A stretch of DNA of 64,000 nt from Rugalucina vietnamica (Eukaryota > Mollusca > Bivalvia > Lucinida > Lucinidae), in contig OZ024875.1 in NCBI GenBank assembly GCA_964017185.1, positions 30,699,456 to 30,763,455 on the forward strand, in the 5' to 3' direction. A model generated the notes under the pieces. The model saw nothing but the letters and a program-made list of their open reading frames with translations. It was not told the DNA's origin and ran no database searches. Both the position numbers and the translations under genes were made by a program. Positions 1 through 27,027 of the stretch are shown piece by piece; positions within the stretch are counted from its first letter, which is position 1; the number at the start of each line of letters is the position of its first letter.

Positions 1-1865
1 ACCGTTACCACGGAAATCACGTTCAACGATGTCGTCACAAGTGACGTCAAATTTGATATCTACACGTCATTGGATATTCTGGACATGATCATGAAAAAGC
101 CTGCACTTGTGAAGATTGGACCGAATTTGCACGTGTCTGGAAGCATTTTGCCAGAATACGATGCCGAGGATAGCTATTCTTATCCCGTAATATGTTTCTT
201 TGATTAGTGCTTCGTTACACTAAGATTGTAGCCTTCGACCGGCTCTTCTCTAGCAATGCTGTATTGAATGCGTTGCTATGTTCAGCGTTTATAGCTGATC
301 GTAAACTGAAATGAGATTAATTGTGACATCAAGAACTTCAAACTGGGCCACTAACCATCGGCTCTGCAAACACACCATGATCACCATAATTTATACACTT
401 AAGCATGCATGAAAGGCACACGTTTTCTTTTACAGAGGTTTGTGCTAAAACATTAGGAGCGCTTTTTTTGATTGTTCATCCTTTCTTTCACAGGGTATGA
501 GTTACTCGGCTAGCTTCGACCTGGGCAACGTGACGATGAAGACAAATCCAACTGGGGGTCCCCATGTTCCCGGAAATAGCTCCATCTTAATTCAATACGA
601 GGCTGTGGTACCTAAAGAGAGAATGCGTATTACGGATGGTGAGCACATCCATTCTTACGGCGTTGTCTTTGAGTGTGGTGGTGCAGAGGAGAAGAATGTT
701 TTTGTCTGCGAAAGTAAAGCAAAGTTTGTCGATAGGAAGCCCATGACTGTAAGCAAATTTATTGGTCTCATTACCGCGCTTAACCACTCGGTCATCTCAC
801 CGCTGTGTCTGATGCGGGTTTCAGCCCCACACGGCTCACATATAAGACAAGCCAAGTTCTGCTTGTGGGTGTGCCATGTGTTTTTCTCGAAGTTCTCCAG
901 TTTTTGCCCCTCTTGCTGATTGTCCGCCTCATATGAGCTGAAATAATCTGTTAAACTGAATAAAAAAATCATTTCCGAATAGCGCAAACAGCTTGACGAT
1001 GATATTTGTCCATAATGTGTAACATGGGTAAAACATCTTCGTGGTCCCTTTCATTTAAATACTGGCTTGAAATGTTAGATATAGAAACAACGGAAAACTA
1101 TACTTTTATCAAGCCAGCAAGCATCAAATATCATCAAAGGTAGTGTTCAACTTGCTAGATTATCTACACAACTGGGGCATATGAGCTAAATGTTGTGCCT
1201 GGGTTTGGATTTTTAATTGAATTATGTACAGTTCTATTTGCTTTAAACTTTCATTGGTAAGTTTTTATAATTGTGTGTCACCAGTCAAACAGTCGGAATT
1301 ATGATATCCAGCCTGGGCCCTGTTGCATAAAACTCGAATAACTCTGAATTGCAGGTTAAAGTCCCAGTTAACTTAATGGCAGCTTTATTCCTGCTGCATT
1401 TTTGTCTATGAAAATCAACACTAGTGTATTCTTAAAGCTGTCATTAGCTAATGTAGCTCCGGAGGTACTTTAAAATTGTTTTATGCAGCAGAAAAATAAT
1501 GGCATCTTTACTAAGAGAGTTCTTGAACTTAATGGCAGCTTAGGGTTTAATGACAGCTTAAGTTCATGCAACAGGGCCCAGGGCAGATTACTATGTGTAT
1601 GTAACTTACATGTCGCCTGCTGCTTTTTATGTGGGCATTATGTGTATATAGCCTTTTTCAAGTGACATTTTGGCGTTTTCATCATTTTCAGCTCCTGTAT
1701 CGGGCCCTGACGAAAACCTTCCCTGAGGCGGGACTTTCTGTCAAGGAGATGGCTATGCCGAGGGACCAAACAGCTAACCAGCCGCCGAAGTCAGTCAGTC
1801 CTGTGAAAGACGGGGTCATCAGATTCTCTCGACACATCAAGGAAAAGGCTGCAAATATAATCTGA
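1..1865 (+). CDS. 3' end of an unrecognised gene with a beta-sandwich-like repeat module (last three exons)
   Basis: Three exons join in frame: 1-186 (the window cuts its 5' side), 494-748 and 1692-1865. Donors are GTAATA at 187 and GTAAGC at 749; acceptors are CAG at 491-493 and 1689-1691; all joins are phase 0. The readable part is 204 residues, ending in TGA at 1863-1865. Exon 2 (85 codons) begins GMSYSASFDLGNVTM and contains PGNSSILIQYEAVV. This resembles the strand pattern of repeated extracellular beta-sandwich modules (DUF11-like) in large invertebrate surface proteins; that is my impression, not a search result. The last exon is basic and Pro/Ser-rich (PRDQTANQPPKSVSPVKDG) with no transmembrane segment, so the product would end in a short tail. 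Intron 1 is short (307 bp). The last intron (749-1691) carries a SINE and a MITE. AATAAA follows the stop directly. No function is assigned. The frame is firm; the family is weak. Confidence 0.72.
770..967 (+). mobile_element. SINE family S2, copy a
   Basis: About 200 bp in the last intron of the first gene. It has a B-box-like block (GCGGGTTTCAGCCCC), the shared core CCAAGTTCTGCTTG and CATATGAGCTGAAATAATC, and the 3' end GTTAAACTGAATAAAAAAA. Copies b and c are in the opposite orientation at 5287-5465 and 5812-6005. The A-rich 3' tail and shared 3' core suggest a LINE-mobilised SINE. No convincing A box precedes the B-like block, so the tRNA origin is unproven. Confidence 0.6.
1313..1581. mobile_element. 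MITE family E (GGGCCCTGTTGCA termini)
   Basis: A 269-bp element in the last intron of the first gene. Its ends are inverted copies: CTGGGCCCTGTTGCATAAA on the left, and on the right TTCATGCAACAGGGCCCAG. There is no coding capacity. The GGGCCC-GTTG end resembles family D (18731 and 34851), suggesting a related superfamily. Confidence 0.7.
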
Positions 1866-1871
1866 AATAAA
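1866..1871 (+). promoter_or_regulatory. polyadenylation signal of the first gene
   Basis: AATAAA begins on the base after the TGA stop (1863-1865), giving an unusually short 3' UTR if this signal is used. No other good AATAAA lies in the next 100 bases. Confidence 0.55.
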
Positions 1872-1994
1872 CGCTGGAAAATGAAAATGAAGGACATGTG
1901 CGTAAATATGAAATTCGGATTGCATATCTGCAGATGATAAGTGGAAAGAGACACACCATTCAGAATGAGAAGAAATAATTTCAGAATGACATTT

Positions 1995-2223
1995 GAGCCG
2001 CCTATTGAGAAAACCAACAATCTGCATATGCGAAAACAAAGGCGCAGATCAGATCAGCTTCGCGGTAACCGCGAAGCTGATCAGCGCCTTTGTTTTCGTT
2101 AAACGGATAGTAAATCCCTCTTCTACTTATATTCCAAATTTCAAGCATCTAGCATTTTTCTGTTTTCGGTTTGTGTCGGACCTGTTCAAAAACCACATTG
2201 TTGGTTTTCCAATGAGATGGCTC
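1995..2223. mobile_element. MITE family A, copy 1
   Basis: Begins GAGCCGCCTATTGAGAAAAC and ends in the inverted TTTTCCAATGAGATGGCTC. The centre is a second, stronger palindrome (CAAAGGCGC, AGCTTCGCGG, CCGCGAAGCT, GCGCCTTTG). It is flanked by ATTT on the left and AATT on the right, so the 4-bp target duplication carries one mismatch. It lies 124 bp downstream of the first gene. Confidence 0.85.
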
Positions 2224-2316
2224 AATTAACATTTGAAAGGAATATATGCAGACGATAAGTGGAAAGAGACACAACATTCAGAATGAGAATAAATACGTCA
2301 GAATGACGTTTATTAA

Positions 2317-3255
2317 GGATGTTCGCTGCCACTGAAAAAGTATTCACACTTTTTTTCTAACCACTCTTTTTTGATTCCAAAATCACAAGACATTTGAAAA
2401 CAAAATAAAAATAGGGTAGTGTGCATTTTTTCAAGCTACAGGCCTCTGAATGAGACCTCTGAGCACCATGTTTAAATTTGGTAAAATTAATTTAAATTTT
2501 GATTCTTTGAAACATACCTGTCTTGAACAAAAATACACTTAGAATGTTTTCAAAAGTCATAATATTTACGAGTTACGCAGACTATTTTGGACCAAAAGCA
2601 TAGAAAAATTTGCAACTTGAAGTGGATGACAAAATTTTACGATTCCTTTTCCAACCCTACCCCCATACTTGAAAAGTCGGAAAAAATCATTATTTTGAAA
2701 TGTGCCAAACCCGTGTTTGTTGATTCAAACTTTTTCTTGTATTTTCACACAACATAGAACTTGGTAATGTTGTTCGAATAAAAGAAAGAAATATATAGGG
2801 TAGTGAGCATATAAGAGAGAGCCAACAACTTGAAAATCGCCATTTGCAGCCTTTCTTCGGCGGTATTGTTTCTAAAAGCCCATTTCATAAAACCACCTAA
2901 ATGTTAAAACCAGCACACCAAAGACACAACGAATGACTTAGAGACCATGTACACATATACTGCTGCTAAAATTAACATCGAACTAGTGCAATTAATTTGA
3001 AGATGTGTAATATTCAAGTTTAATCTACCCTACCCCCTAAATTTTACTGTCAACTAAAATTTTCTGAAAAGTTGCAGAAAATGGGGTGAAAAAATGAAGT
3101 TTCTTAGATTGACAAGTTTCATGGCTCATTCAATGCATATCATCAATATGTATCCAAATATAAAATATTAGGAAAATATCTGCAACCGTTTACGAGATAT
3201 TCAAGAAAAGAAAAACCGAAAGTTCCGAAATGTCAAATGTTAGCAGCGAACATCC
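2317..3255. mobile_element. 939-bp inverted-repeat element flanked by TTAA
   Basis: Left end GGATGTTCGCTGCCA, right end TAGCAGCGAACATCC, with TTAA at 2313-2316 and 3256-3259. A TTAA duplication is the piggyBac signature, but the GGATG terminus is not the usual CCY start, so the superfamily is tentative. The interior is AT-rich with no ORF. Adjacent sequence at 2224-2310 repeats part of 1930-1990 (GATAAGTGGAAAGAGACACA), a local duplication around MITE A copy 1. Confidence 0.65.
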
Positions 3256-3494
3256 TTAATTCTGGCTGTCCAGACAGTCAGTGAACATGGTTTTGAACAT
3301 TTTATTTTGTTTCTTTTATTCTTATACACTGTCTATGAAGTACACATTAGGTTGTTTGTGCTTTTATAGTCCCCATTTTTTGCTCTTTGCCTAGTTATTA
3401 AAATGTTTAGACTTGAACCTCCAAAAACACAATTGCATTCTACCAGACACAAACAAAGCAGACTATTTGGTCAGGCCTGAAAAGTACGACTGTA

Positions 3495-3709
3495 AGGACT
3501 CGTCACACATAAGCGAAAATCCCTCGACCTCGACTTGCGTTTACTGTAAATGTTTGATTTATTGCTTTACGTTCCTTTCAACAGATAACGTCTCGACATG
3601 ACTCAAACTGTTGACTGAGACGTAAAGTCAAGTCAAACAATGGGAAAAATCGCAATTAAACGCAAAAGTCAACATCGAGATACTTTCGCTTAAGTGTGAC
3701 GAGGCTTTG
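3495..3709. mobile_element. MITE family H, copy 1
   Basis: About 215 bp with inverted ends CTCGTCACACATAAGCGAAA and TTTCGCTTAAGTGTGACGAG. The interior contains TTGATTTATTGCTTTACGT, also found in copy 2 at 31932-32138. No coding capacity. Confidence 0.7.
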
Positions 3710-5036
3710 AGCACAGAATGTATTTTTTCACCGCCATTGACATATACTGACGTCAACAAAAACGCCTCAGTCAACTTTGACACGTCATACTGCCAAGATT
3801 AACATTTGATTATTTTAAATATTGGTCATTTATTTGCTAACCTTTTACGCATTCGGAAATGCTGCAATTGAATTGTTCAGACAGCTGCTTGAAAAATTAC
3901 ATGCTATTGAAAACATACACCCCTCGCAAAATTCGTATTCTGTTCATAAACCGGTCTATCAGGCATCGTTTCTTTCGATTACTGAAAGCCTCCTTTGCAA
4001 TACAAACACATAGGCCATAGAGTGTGATATCCATACGTGACACACAGTTTCTGAAAACCGAATTTTGTTCTCTAGCGTTATTGACGTCTCTGCAGCTAAT
4101 GATCAATGCTTGAATGGTAATCGCCGTCAAAATGGTCAAAACGTTTCCAAAGGCTATCCTGGCATGGCTATTTGACAAAGAATAGTTTCTATTGTTGACA
4201 CTCCTGCCTTTCAGCATGAAACAAACGTGATTACGGAAAGCGTACATTTGACGTCTAGGGAAATAAGCGTCAGAATACCATTGCTCCATTCTTGGCTATT
4301 CATTTGAAATAATGCTACTACAGTAAATTATCCAGTTCCGGGTCACTTTTTTTTCGAAGTGGTTTCCAGATAATTGCTCACAGCAAACTAGGTTATGACC
4401 TTACCATTAGAAAGTATAATCCTTCTTCTAAATAATGAACTTTAGTCTGATTAATTGTGAATATTCTGTGGGCCACACGATGGCTTTGAAGCAGACCACC
4501 AATTTATCCAGTTCCGAATCATTTATCCAGTTCCGAATCACTTGCGATAATTTTTAAACAGGACACTCTCTGGCGCTATTGCGTTATGATTTTGAGTTTG
4601 TAGCTTCATTACTTCTTTATAAAACAAGACTTACACACAGTTTACCATTTCAGATAGAAAAAGTGTCAAAAAACTGTGTACATGTATACGACGTATAACT
4701 TACGTTCTGGATATTGGCGTCAATCGAAAACAAATACATGTTCTAAGTCGATAATGGCGTAACTGGTTCCAGATTTTTGCAGTTAAGAGCTGGTTATCAT
4801 GGGCTGTGCATTGGTTATTTTCATTTTTGTTTGTTTGTTTTGTTGTTTATGAGTTTGACTTTCACCTGTTTGATTAACATTGAATTTCAAACACAGCTTT
4901 AATGTTGCGTAAACAGAGATATCTAACAGGAATATGTCAACTAGACTAGAAATCCAGACAGCATGTTTTGTTCGCGATGCAGACCGACTGCACAAAGAAT
5001 CACCTAAGGAAACGAGCATTTGATTTTTATTATTGG

Positions 5037-5061
5037 GGAGGGGGGGGGGGGGGGGCTGTAA

Positions 5062-5101
<40 letters not shown>
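5037..5101. repeat. poly(G) and poly(A) tracts
   Basis: A G run of about 19 bases at 5037-5055, then ATTT and an A run of about 34 bases ending at 5101. A C run follows at 5245-5254. These are homopolymers inside the 2.4-kb element. The lysine- and proline-rich reading frames they create are not genes. Confidence 0.9.
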
Positions 5102-5102
<1 letters not shown>

Positions 5103-5286
5103 AGGATCCAATTTTGGCCGAAAAACATATCTAGGGCAGAGTAAATTCTGTATTACTATCTTACGTATTGTAATATATACCAATAAAAAGACAGGACCGC
5201 GTCGTGAGAGAAAAATAATATCCAGGCCCGGAAACATCTTCCAACCCCCCCCCCCTCTTAAAATTCATTCAGTTATTTATCTATCT

Positions 5287-5465
5287 ATCTTGGGTCAGTT
5301 TACTTCCCTTTTAAGATCATTTAGCTCATATGAGACGAGCCAGTCAGTTGGTGTGGTGAAAACGGGCGAACCACGAGAAAAAAAAGGGAAAAAACCTGGC
5401 ATATCTTCAAGCAGAACTTGTCTCACAGCCCACAACAAACACAGCGGTGAGACGATCGAATGAAA
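5287..5465 (-). mobile_element. SINE family S2, copy b
   Basis: Reverse-orientation copy matching S2 at CTCATATGAGACGAGCCAGT, GAAAACGGGCGAACC, AAGCAGAACTTG and ACACAGCGGTGAGA. It is more diverged and shorter than copy c, which lies 350 bp further on. Confidence 0.55.
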
Positions 5466-5591
5466 CGCGTTAATGAAATCAGCTCTTCACCATTCGGCAA
5501 CGGGGTGGGGGGTTTGGCATTCATTTATTTAGTTAAGTTTTGGTAAATGAATAGCCACTTTTTGGGAAACAGCTACTCACTAGACTACTAG

Positions 5592-5593
<2 letters not shown>

Positions 5594-5632
<39 letters not shown>

Positions 5633-5636
5633 AGAG
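5594..5636. repeat. (GA)n microsatellite
   Basis: About 40 bases of GA dinucleotides, decaying to AAAGAG at the 3' side. A second (GA)n lies at 7588-7619. Confidence 0.95.
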
Positions 5637-5811
5637 TGAAAAAGAGAGATGTTGCTAGATTCCTTATATGAGGACCATAAAGCATAACTCGGCGCTCAAC
5701 GTGAGGATCGAACCAAGTGTCTGTCCTTCTTGGCTTTGTTGTGTGGTTATATTTGAAGCACGTTTAGTTTAGGATGTCAGGGCATCCTAACTTGCCCCCC
5801 CCCCTTCTTTT

Positions 5812-6005
5812 TTTTTTTTTTGATTCAGTTTAACGTCCCTTTCATGATTATTTCAGCTCATATGAGACGCGCCAATCCGTAGGTGGGACGAAAACGGGAG
5901 AACCCCGAGAAAAACAAAACCACCTGACACGCTCGCAAGCAGAACTTGGTTTGTCTCACATGGCCAGAGCGGGGTTTGAACCCACACTAGACACAGCGGT
6001 GAGAA
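5812..6005 (-). mobile_element. SINE family S2, copy c
   Basis: The best S2 copy. On the - strand it runs from TTCTCACCGCTGTGTCTAG through a B-box-like GGGTTCAAACCCCG to GGGACGTTAAACTGAATC and an A tail (poly-T at 5811-5820 on the + strand). The GACGTTAAAC 3' motif is close to GGCGTTAAAC in SINE S1. Confidence 0.65.
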
Positions 6006-6125
6006 CTTTGGGCACAAGTCCCATAAAATGGGGGCAAAGTCCTGACATGACCATAGCTGTGGACTAGAACGTTAAGCATCAATTCAAACAAACTGCATTG
6101 CAAATGAAAGACTGTGGTATTATGG

Positions 6126-6130
6126 CGACA

Positions 6131-6186
<56 letters not shown>
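6126..6186. repeat. (CGCA)n/(CA)n microsatellite
   Basis: About 48 bases of CGCA repeats followed by CA dinucleotides. Confidence 0.95.
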
Positions 6187-6728
6187 TCAAATAAAATACT
6201 TACTGAGATTTAAACACTCCCTCCTCAGTTCAGGTTTAGCGCTTAGACGTGTACTGCGATATCAATAGATTTGCGAGTACATGTACTATGTCGACACAAT
6301 TAATTTTTACTGACCCGAAACTAGCTAAATTTGTAGATAAAATTAACAAGCTCCTACGCTACAGAAAATCAATAAATGAAGTTCAGTTTTCCTGGTGTGT
6401 TATAATTAATGTTGGAACGCATGTTAGAACCAAAAGTGTAAAAAAATAATGTTCAAGGTTCATGCATTTTGCGGAAACCTGCACCTTGCGGATAATTACA
6501 CAAGTGCAATATACATTCTAATTCGACAGGTCATCTCGAAGAACAGATTTATTTTTAGCATGCAGATAAGTTTTCAAAATATGACTTCGTGCAGAGGAAG
6601 AGAAAAAGATAGACTTCATGACCATACAAAATATTTGTTTTTTGATTGAACAGCTGCTGTGTAGTTCGTGACGATACGACCACTTGATTCGGAACTGGAT
6701 AAGATTCGAAACCGGATAAATTACTGTA

Positions 6729-7584
6729 CGCTGTAAAAATTAACTCAAGTTGTGCATCCGAATAATATTATAACGGCATTGTTTCTGAAATGTTTCATCG
6801 TCATAATTCGTAAGCATAAGAGACGTCGACGTCAAAAGATTATGCTGCAGAAGCATCGGCGAAAGAGCTACGGTATCGGAAAAATTGATTGAGGGAATCT
6901 TATGCCGAAGCGAATGATTATCCCGGACTATGGAGTCGTTTTGAACGTCAGACACCGAACACTATCATTTTTTTTCGTTCCGTCTGTTTTCTTGCGAAAA
7001 GTACCTATGTTATTTTCAGTATTTCAACTTCACGTAGTCCAGTAATGTTAAGTTTCAAAATTTTGATGTTCTTTAGTTTGTACAACGACTTTGCATGGCT
7101 TTCAATAATTTTCACGTCAAAACGTCTGCATAATGGCGTCAGGATGCATTTTTAAAAATGGTGCACCCACGCAAGTTTTGAGAAAAGTGCGCATCATAAG
7201 CAAATTTGATTTATGCTTTACCACGAGAGAGAAAGTAAAACGAGAAAAATGCAAATTTCGTCATACTGTGTATCTATTGGCCAAGTTATGCAACATTTTC
7301 GATGAAGCGTTTCTTATTGACGTCAGTATATTGATAAACATTGACTTTTCATAAAATTACTAATAAACATTGACTTTTCATAAATCTTTCAGGTACCCAA
7401 TGGTATATTTCATAAGATCATCTCACTATAATGGTATGTGTTGGATTGGTAGTGCAATGTATTTGGTGCTATTCGTGAAGCTAACAGTATGTTCAATACT
7501 CAACAGTTGCCTTGTCCATATCTAATTGGTCGAAAAACAGGCAGATTGTACCTTGAAATGCCTTAAAGATGAAGAAGCGTTTCA

Positions 7585-7622
<38 letters not shown>

Positions 7623-8610
7623 TTTCTGAGCTTAATCAAGAGCTATAGAAATAATTCACATCTTCACAGATGCTGGACAATTGCTCAAATCGAATCATCA
7701 CAATAAAATGACTATTTGTAGCTTATTATTAGCCGTTGCTAACTGACCATTAAAATACCGTTAACTCATTATCTCCTGTGTGAAGTCATGACGTAATCAC
7801 TGGGCAACTGAATAAGGGATTTGGGGCTCATGGGGCCGAGCGACACTATCATATTAAGAGAGAGTTACAAAATATTGGCTAAATTGAGAGCATGGTGATA
7901 TAACAATTAGAATAGAAATAATTGGCCATCCGTCGAAATAAAGCTAGTTCCTTTAACTATACTGTCATTCGATGGAATGGCAGTGTCAAAATGATTCTAG
8001 AATCATTCGAGAACGCGCTACGCGTTTATTCATCGAACAAACGATTGTGTTCTTTTTTTCTTTCTTTCTTTCCTTTTTTTCAAAGTATAGTAACATTTTC
8101 TCTGATCAAATCGCTCATTTCTACAATATCACTGACTGAGCGCTAGTGATATAAATCCGTAAAAATTCCAAAATTATTAGTCGCCGAAATGACGTAGCAA
8201 TTTATTTTACTCATAACTCAATGATTTCGAGAGAGCCACCTCTAACAACATTTAGATACCGACAGTCGAACGACCATAAAGTTATCCAAAATATTGACTT
8301 TTTCTATTAAACACTTAATAACCGCGATCACGAGTTATTCTATGGAAATCCATGTTATAGAATGTATACCGACTTTGAAGTTACTAAGCCGATAATATTA
8401 AGGATAAGGAGTCATTGGCCCTACCCCCGGGAAATTCAGATAGATAATGTTTGTTTTTGTAACTGGATATAGCTTTAAGATGTAAATATTATGTTTAAAT
8501 GAGTCACTTCAGGCAGAATTCATAAAGTTCCTTGAGTAGCGAAAGCACGAAAAAATAGACAAAATATGTGTGACTATTTGTTTTCTTTTTCATGTTAAAA
8601 TTTGAACATC
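6729..8610. other. intergenic DNA, no gene recognised
   Basis: AT-rich sequence with no convincing exon on either strand. It holds an adjacent direct duplication (TAAACATTGACTTTTCATAAA, at about 7335 and 7362), a (GA)n tract at 7588-7619 and a CT/T-rich tract at 8050-8081. All frames are short and lack family signatures. Confidence 0.6.
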
Positions 8611-8612
8611 CA

Positions 8613-9439
8613 CATTACGAAAACTTACCCATGCGACATACTGATTTTTTTTTTTTCAGAAGAAGAAAATGAAAATTTCATTGGAAAAATTTTGATTTGT
8701 TAACATTTTTGCTTAAAACCTACATTGTGGGTACACGTTACAACCACCTTGTCGAGGCGATTCTAACGAGTACCCACAATGTAGGTTTTGGATCAATAAT
8801 AAGAAAACTAGGTACACCCTGCACAAAAAAAGTCTGTTTCGTAGTGTGTGATAATGGTTTTTCGTAGATATTTTACAACTGCTCAAATGCAGAAGAGATA
8901 TTTTCTTGGCACAATTAAGCATCTAGTTTGTCGCAAAATGTGCAGCAAAAATTTTGAAAATCGGTTGACAAATAAAAAAGTTCTGATCAAAAACATTTTT
9001 GAATAGGGATTTCCTGTACAAAAATCTCATGGAAGGGAGGTTAATATTTTCCCGCAAAAATTTTAAATTCTAACTGCTAAAAATTATTATAAATTGACAC
9101 AAATGACATACCTGAGACAAAATCTTCATGATCAGGTAAAAATTCTCGAAAAATATGCATTTTCACGATCATCGATTATCTCCCTTGCCAATGCAAAATC
9201 CCTATGCAAAATTCATTTTGGCCATAAAAACTTTATTTGTTAACCGATTTTCAAAATTTTTGCAGGTCCTATTAGGACAAACTAAGATCAAGAAAATAAT
9301 TTTTCTGTCATCCCCCATACAAAAATTTTCTGTGAAAAACCATTATCAGAGGCAAGTTTTTAGACAGTAGGTATACCCCTGCAAACCCCAGTTTCTCCTA
9401 AAAATGGGGTCTGAGGGGTATACATTTCACGGACATGTT
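8613..9439. mobile_element. MITE family B, copy 1, interrupted by another element
   Basis: Left end CATTACGAAAACTTACCCAT and the usual central hairpin with GATTCTAACGAGTACCCACA. Family B sequence breaks off at about 8817 in TAGGTACACCCTG, and resumes at 9368 with TAGGTATACCCCTGC, ending TTTCACGGACATGTT. The intervening 550 bp is a separate element. Confidence 0.7.
8817..9367. mobile_element. 550-bp inverted-repeat element nested in MITE B
   Basis: The ends share TGATAATGGTTTTTC (left, about 8847) and its inverse GAAAAACCATTATCA (right, about 9335). Short MITE B sequence (TAGGTA..ACCC.CTGC) occurs on both sides, consistent with a target duplication or local repair. No coding capacity. The exact ends are uncertain by a few bases. 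Confidence 0.5.
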
Positions 9440-9895
9440 AAACAAACAATCAGATCCCTCTTTCGCTGAGACAGAGTGAAGCTTATGAAACTCTATAACC
9501 CCATGGCGTTGTAACGCCATATAGATTCGTCGATTTTCTATTAATTTTTCGTAAAATATTAAAAATTTTGACATATTTTTCTTTACCTTCTTTTAATGCC
9601 TAAGCACGAAACTATGCGCATACAAATGAATTTGGCGCTATTGTTGAAGCAGGCGGAATTCTAAAAGGGCCCAATATACACTTGAATGCCCATTTTCAAT
9701 TGCATTTCCCCTATAACAGTTGCGCGTTTACGCCTTAAATTTTAGAGTAGTGCTAGGACATCACATAAATACACTGGTCTAGTATTCAAAACATTTATTT
9801 ACATTTATCAGAATATTGTGAAAAATATCTTCCTTTGTTACAAACCAGGAATTGTACGAAAACACATCATTACGTCAATCAGTAGATTAGCATTT

Positions 9896-10129
9896 GAGCC
9901 GCCTCGTGGGAAAACAAACCATGTGGTTTCCGAACAGGTCCGACACAAACCGGGCTGTACAGTCACAGAAGATGGCTAGAGGCTTGCAATTTTGGTTTTA
10001 GAAAGAAGAGGAATTGTACTATCCGTGTAGCGAAAACAAAGGCGCTGATCACCTTCGCGGTTACCGCGAAGCTGATCTGCGTCTTTGTTTTCGCATATGC
10101 AGATTGTTGGTTTTCTCATGTGGCGGCTC
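9896..10129. mobile_element. MITE family A, copy 2
   Basis: Full-length 234-bp copy: GAGCCGCCTCGTGGGAAAAC on the left and the inverted TTTTCTCATGTGGCGGCTC on the right. It is flanked by a perfect 4-bp ATTT duplication (9892-9895 and 10130-10133). It lies about 375 bp upstream of the PRDM14 start codon, so it could touch the promoter or 5' UTR. Confidence 0.9.
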
Positions 10130-10504
10130 ATTTGTTGCTTATGAAAATATCCGAGAGCATTTAAATCATTCGTTGACCTGTTAATCTATATCTCCTTAAA
10201 CTGCTTTCCCTCCAGTGCGCATGTCTGGCGAAGGAACTCTGCGAACGGCAATTGGTTATTTTTAATGATTTTTCTGTAAATAATCATTATAATATGTCAA
10301 TCTTTTTGGCACTTCAAGAATAATTGAGAGTGCTGAATAAATTTGTCCAATTTTATATAAAGAAGACAATATTACAAATCAGTAATATTCAAATAATAAG
10401 TAGAGCTATCAGATATAATAAAACAGAAAAAATACGCATAAAGATTAACAGATAATTTATAGATAACTTCAATTAAAAAAGAAGAAAAAGTGGAACGGTG
10501 AAAA

Positions 10505-25990
<15,486 letters not shown>

Positions 25991-26344
25991 TTCAATTATT
26001 TTTCATCAAAAGTGCTTAAATATAAGTTAGGACAAATAAGCAAATGAGAACGGAAGTTTCAGTTGACGCAGGCTTTTTCATCTATTAAGGGTTGGAGCTA
26101 ATATGAGCAGTGAACTTTCAATACAATTTAGCAACTACACGGTTGAATAGGCTATATGTTGTCATATGTCCACGAGCATTTATGCATCTCTGAATTTTCC
26201 TCACATTTATTCGAGGGGGGGAAAGACATAGACACCTCGCATTTCTTTGTATGTCACGAAAAAAAGAAACAATATCTAATATCATTATTGATAAATATTT
26301 GATTTTTCATAAATGGTGTGTTTTGTTGCTTTTGTTTAATTGTG

Positions 26345-26350
26345 AATAAA
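26345..26350 (+). promoter_or_regulatory. candidate polyadenylation signal of PRDM14
   Basis: AATAAA about 355 bp after the PRDM14 stop. The first canonical signal on the + strand in this stretch. Confidence 0.5.
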
Positions 26351-26556
26351 ACGAGTCTAAATTATTAATCTGTTTCTTTCTTTCTTCCAAGTCCGCATGT
26401 CATTTTCATCTGCTTCTTACACTTGGCTTAAAATTATAATAATATGCGAAGGGATCCGTGTGCGTTGGGAAATTGACATTCAAAAATGAATACATCAAAT
26501 TCGGTTAAAGTTTCATCACACAGCTCATATAATCAAAGCAAAGACATTTTAAACTT

Positions 26557-26574
26557 TTTATTGTTTTATTTATT
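26557..26574 (-). promoter_or_regulatory. candidate polyadenylation signals of GST-A
   Basis: Overlapping TTTATT motifs on the + strand at 26557, 26565 and 26569 read AATAAA on the - strand, about 455-470 bp past the GST-A stop. PRDM14 and GST-A are therefore convergent with 3' ends about 0.2 kb apart. Confidence 0.45.
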
Positions 26575-27027
26575 TTGTAAATATAAAATAAAATTTATAC
26601 AGATTCAATTATATGAGTAATATACATTAGTGATGATTTTTACAAAACTGTAAATTTGAGCATGTTTCGAATCCTTGCAGTCAGTCTAAATATCTTCTGT
26701 TGACTTAAACATTATATAACATTATGAGATTTCGTTAGCGTCTACCGTGAGACTTCATATTCATAATCAACATACTGTAAGCATGATGGACTGGCCACTG
26801 AAGTAGTATATCTTTATATTGCTTTGACGATTTTCTTTTACATTTACTTTTATGAATGCTAAAAACATTGAACGGTAAGCTTAATGGCTGGTGGTCCTCT
26901 GAAACACGAAATGAATGATCTCTGCGTACATGTATATATAGAGCGGTAAACGTAATACTAGTAAATATCTGAAACTCCAATTGCACATGTATTTGTCAGA
27001 TTGCTCGACAGTCACATTTCGACCCCT

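Larger units (their letters stand above)
4321..6726. mobile_element. 2.4-kb TA-flanked element with CAGT termini, pogo/Tc-like, non-autonomous
   Basis: Left end CAGTAAATTATCCAGTTCCG preceded by TA (4319-4320); right end GGATAAATTACTG followed by TA (6727-6728). Sub-terminal copies of ATCCAGTTCCGAATCA occur at about 4503 and 4525, and in inverse at about 6687. TA duplication with CAGT termini fits pogo/Tc-type transposons. No transposase ORF is visible. The interior has been filled by two SINE S2 copies, poly(G), poly(A), (GA)n and (CGCA)n tracts. Confidence 0.6.

Noticed and set aside
2041..2095. Rho-independent terminator or riboswitch-like hairpin
   Set aside because: The hairpin recurs in every family A copy, so it belongs to the transposon. 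The genome is eukaryotic.
5004..5237. Phe/Pro-rich frame on the - strand
   Set aside because: Produced by poly(A) and poly(G) homopolymers.
5987..6190. Repeated ACVR frame on the - strand
   Set aside because: Translation of the CGCA microsatellite.
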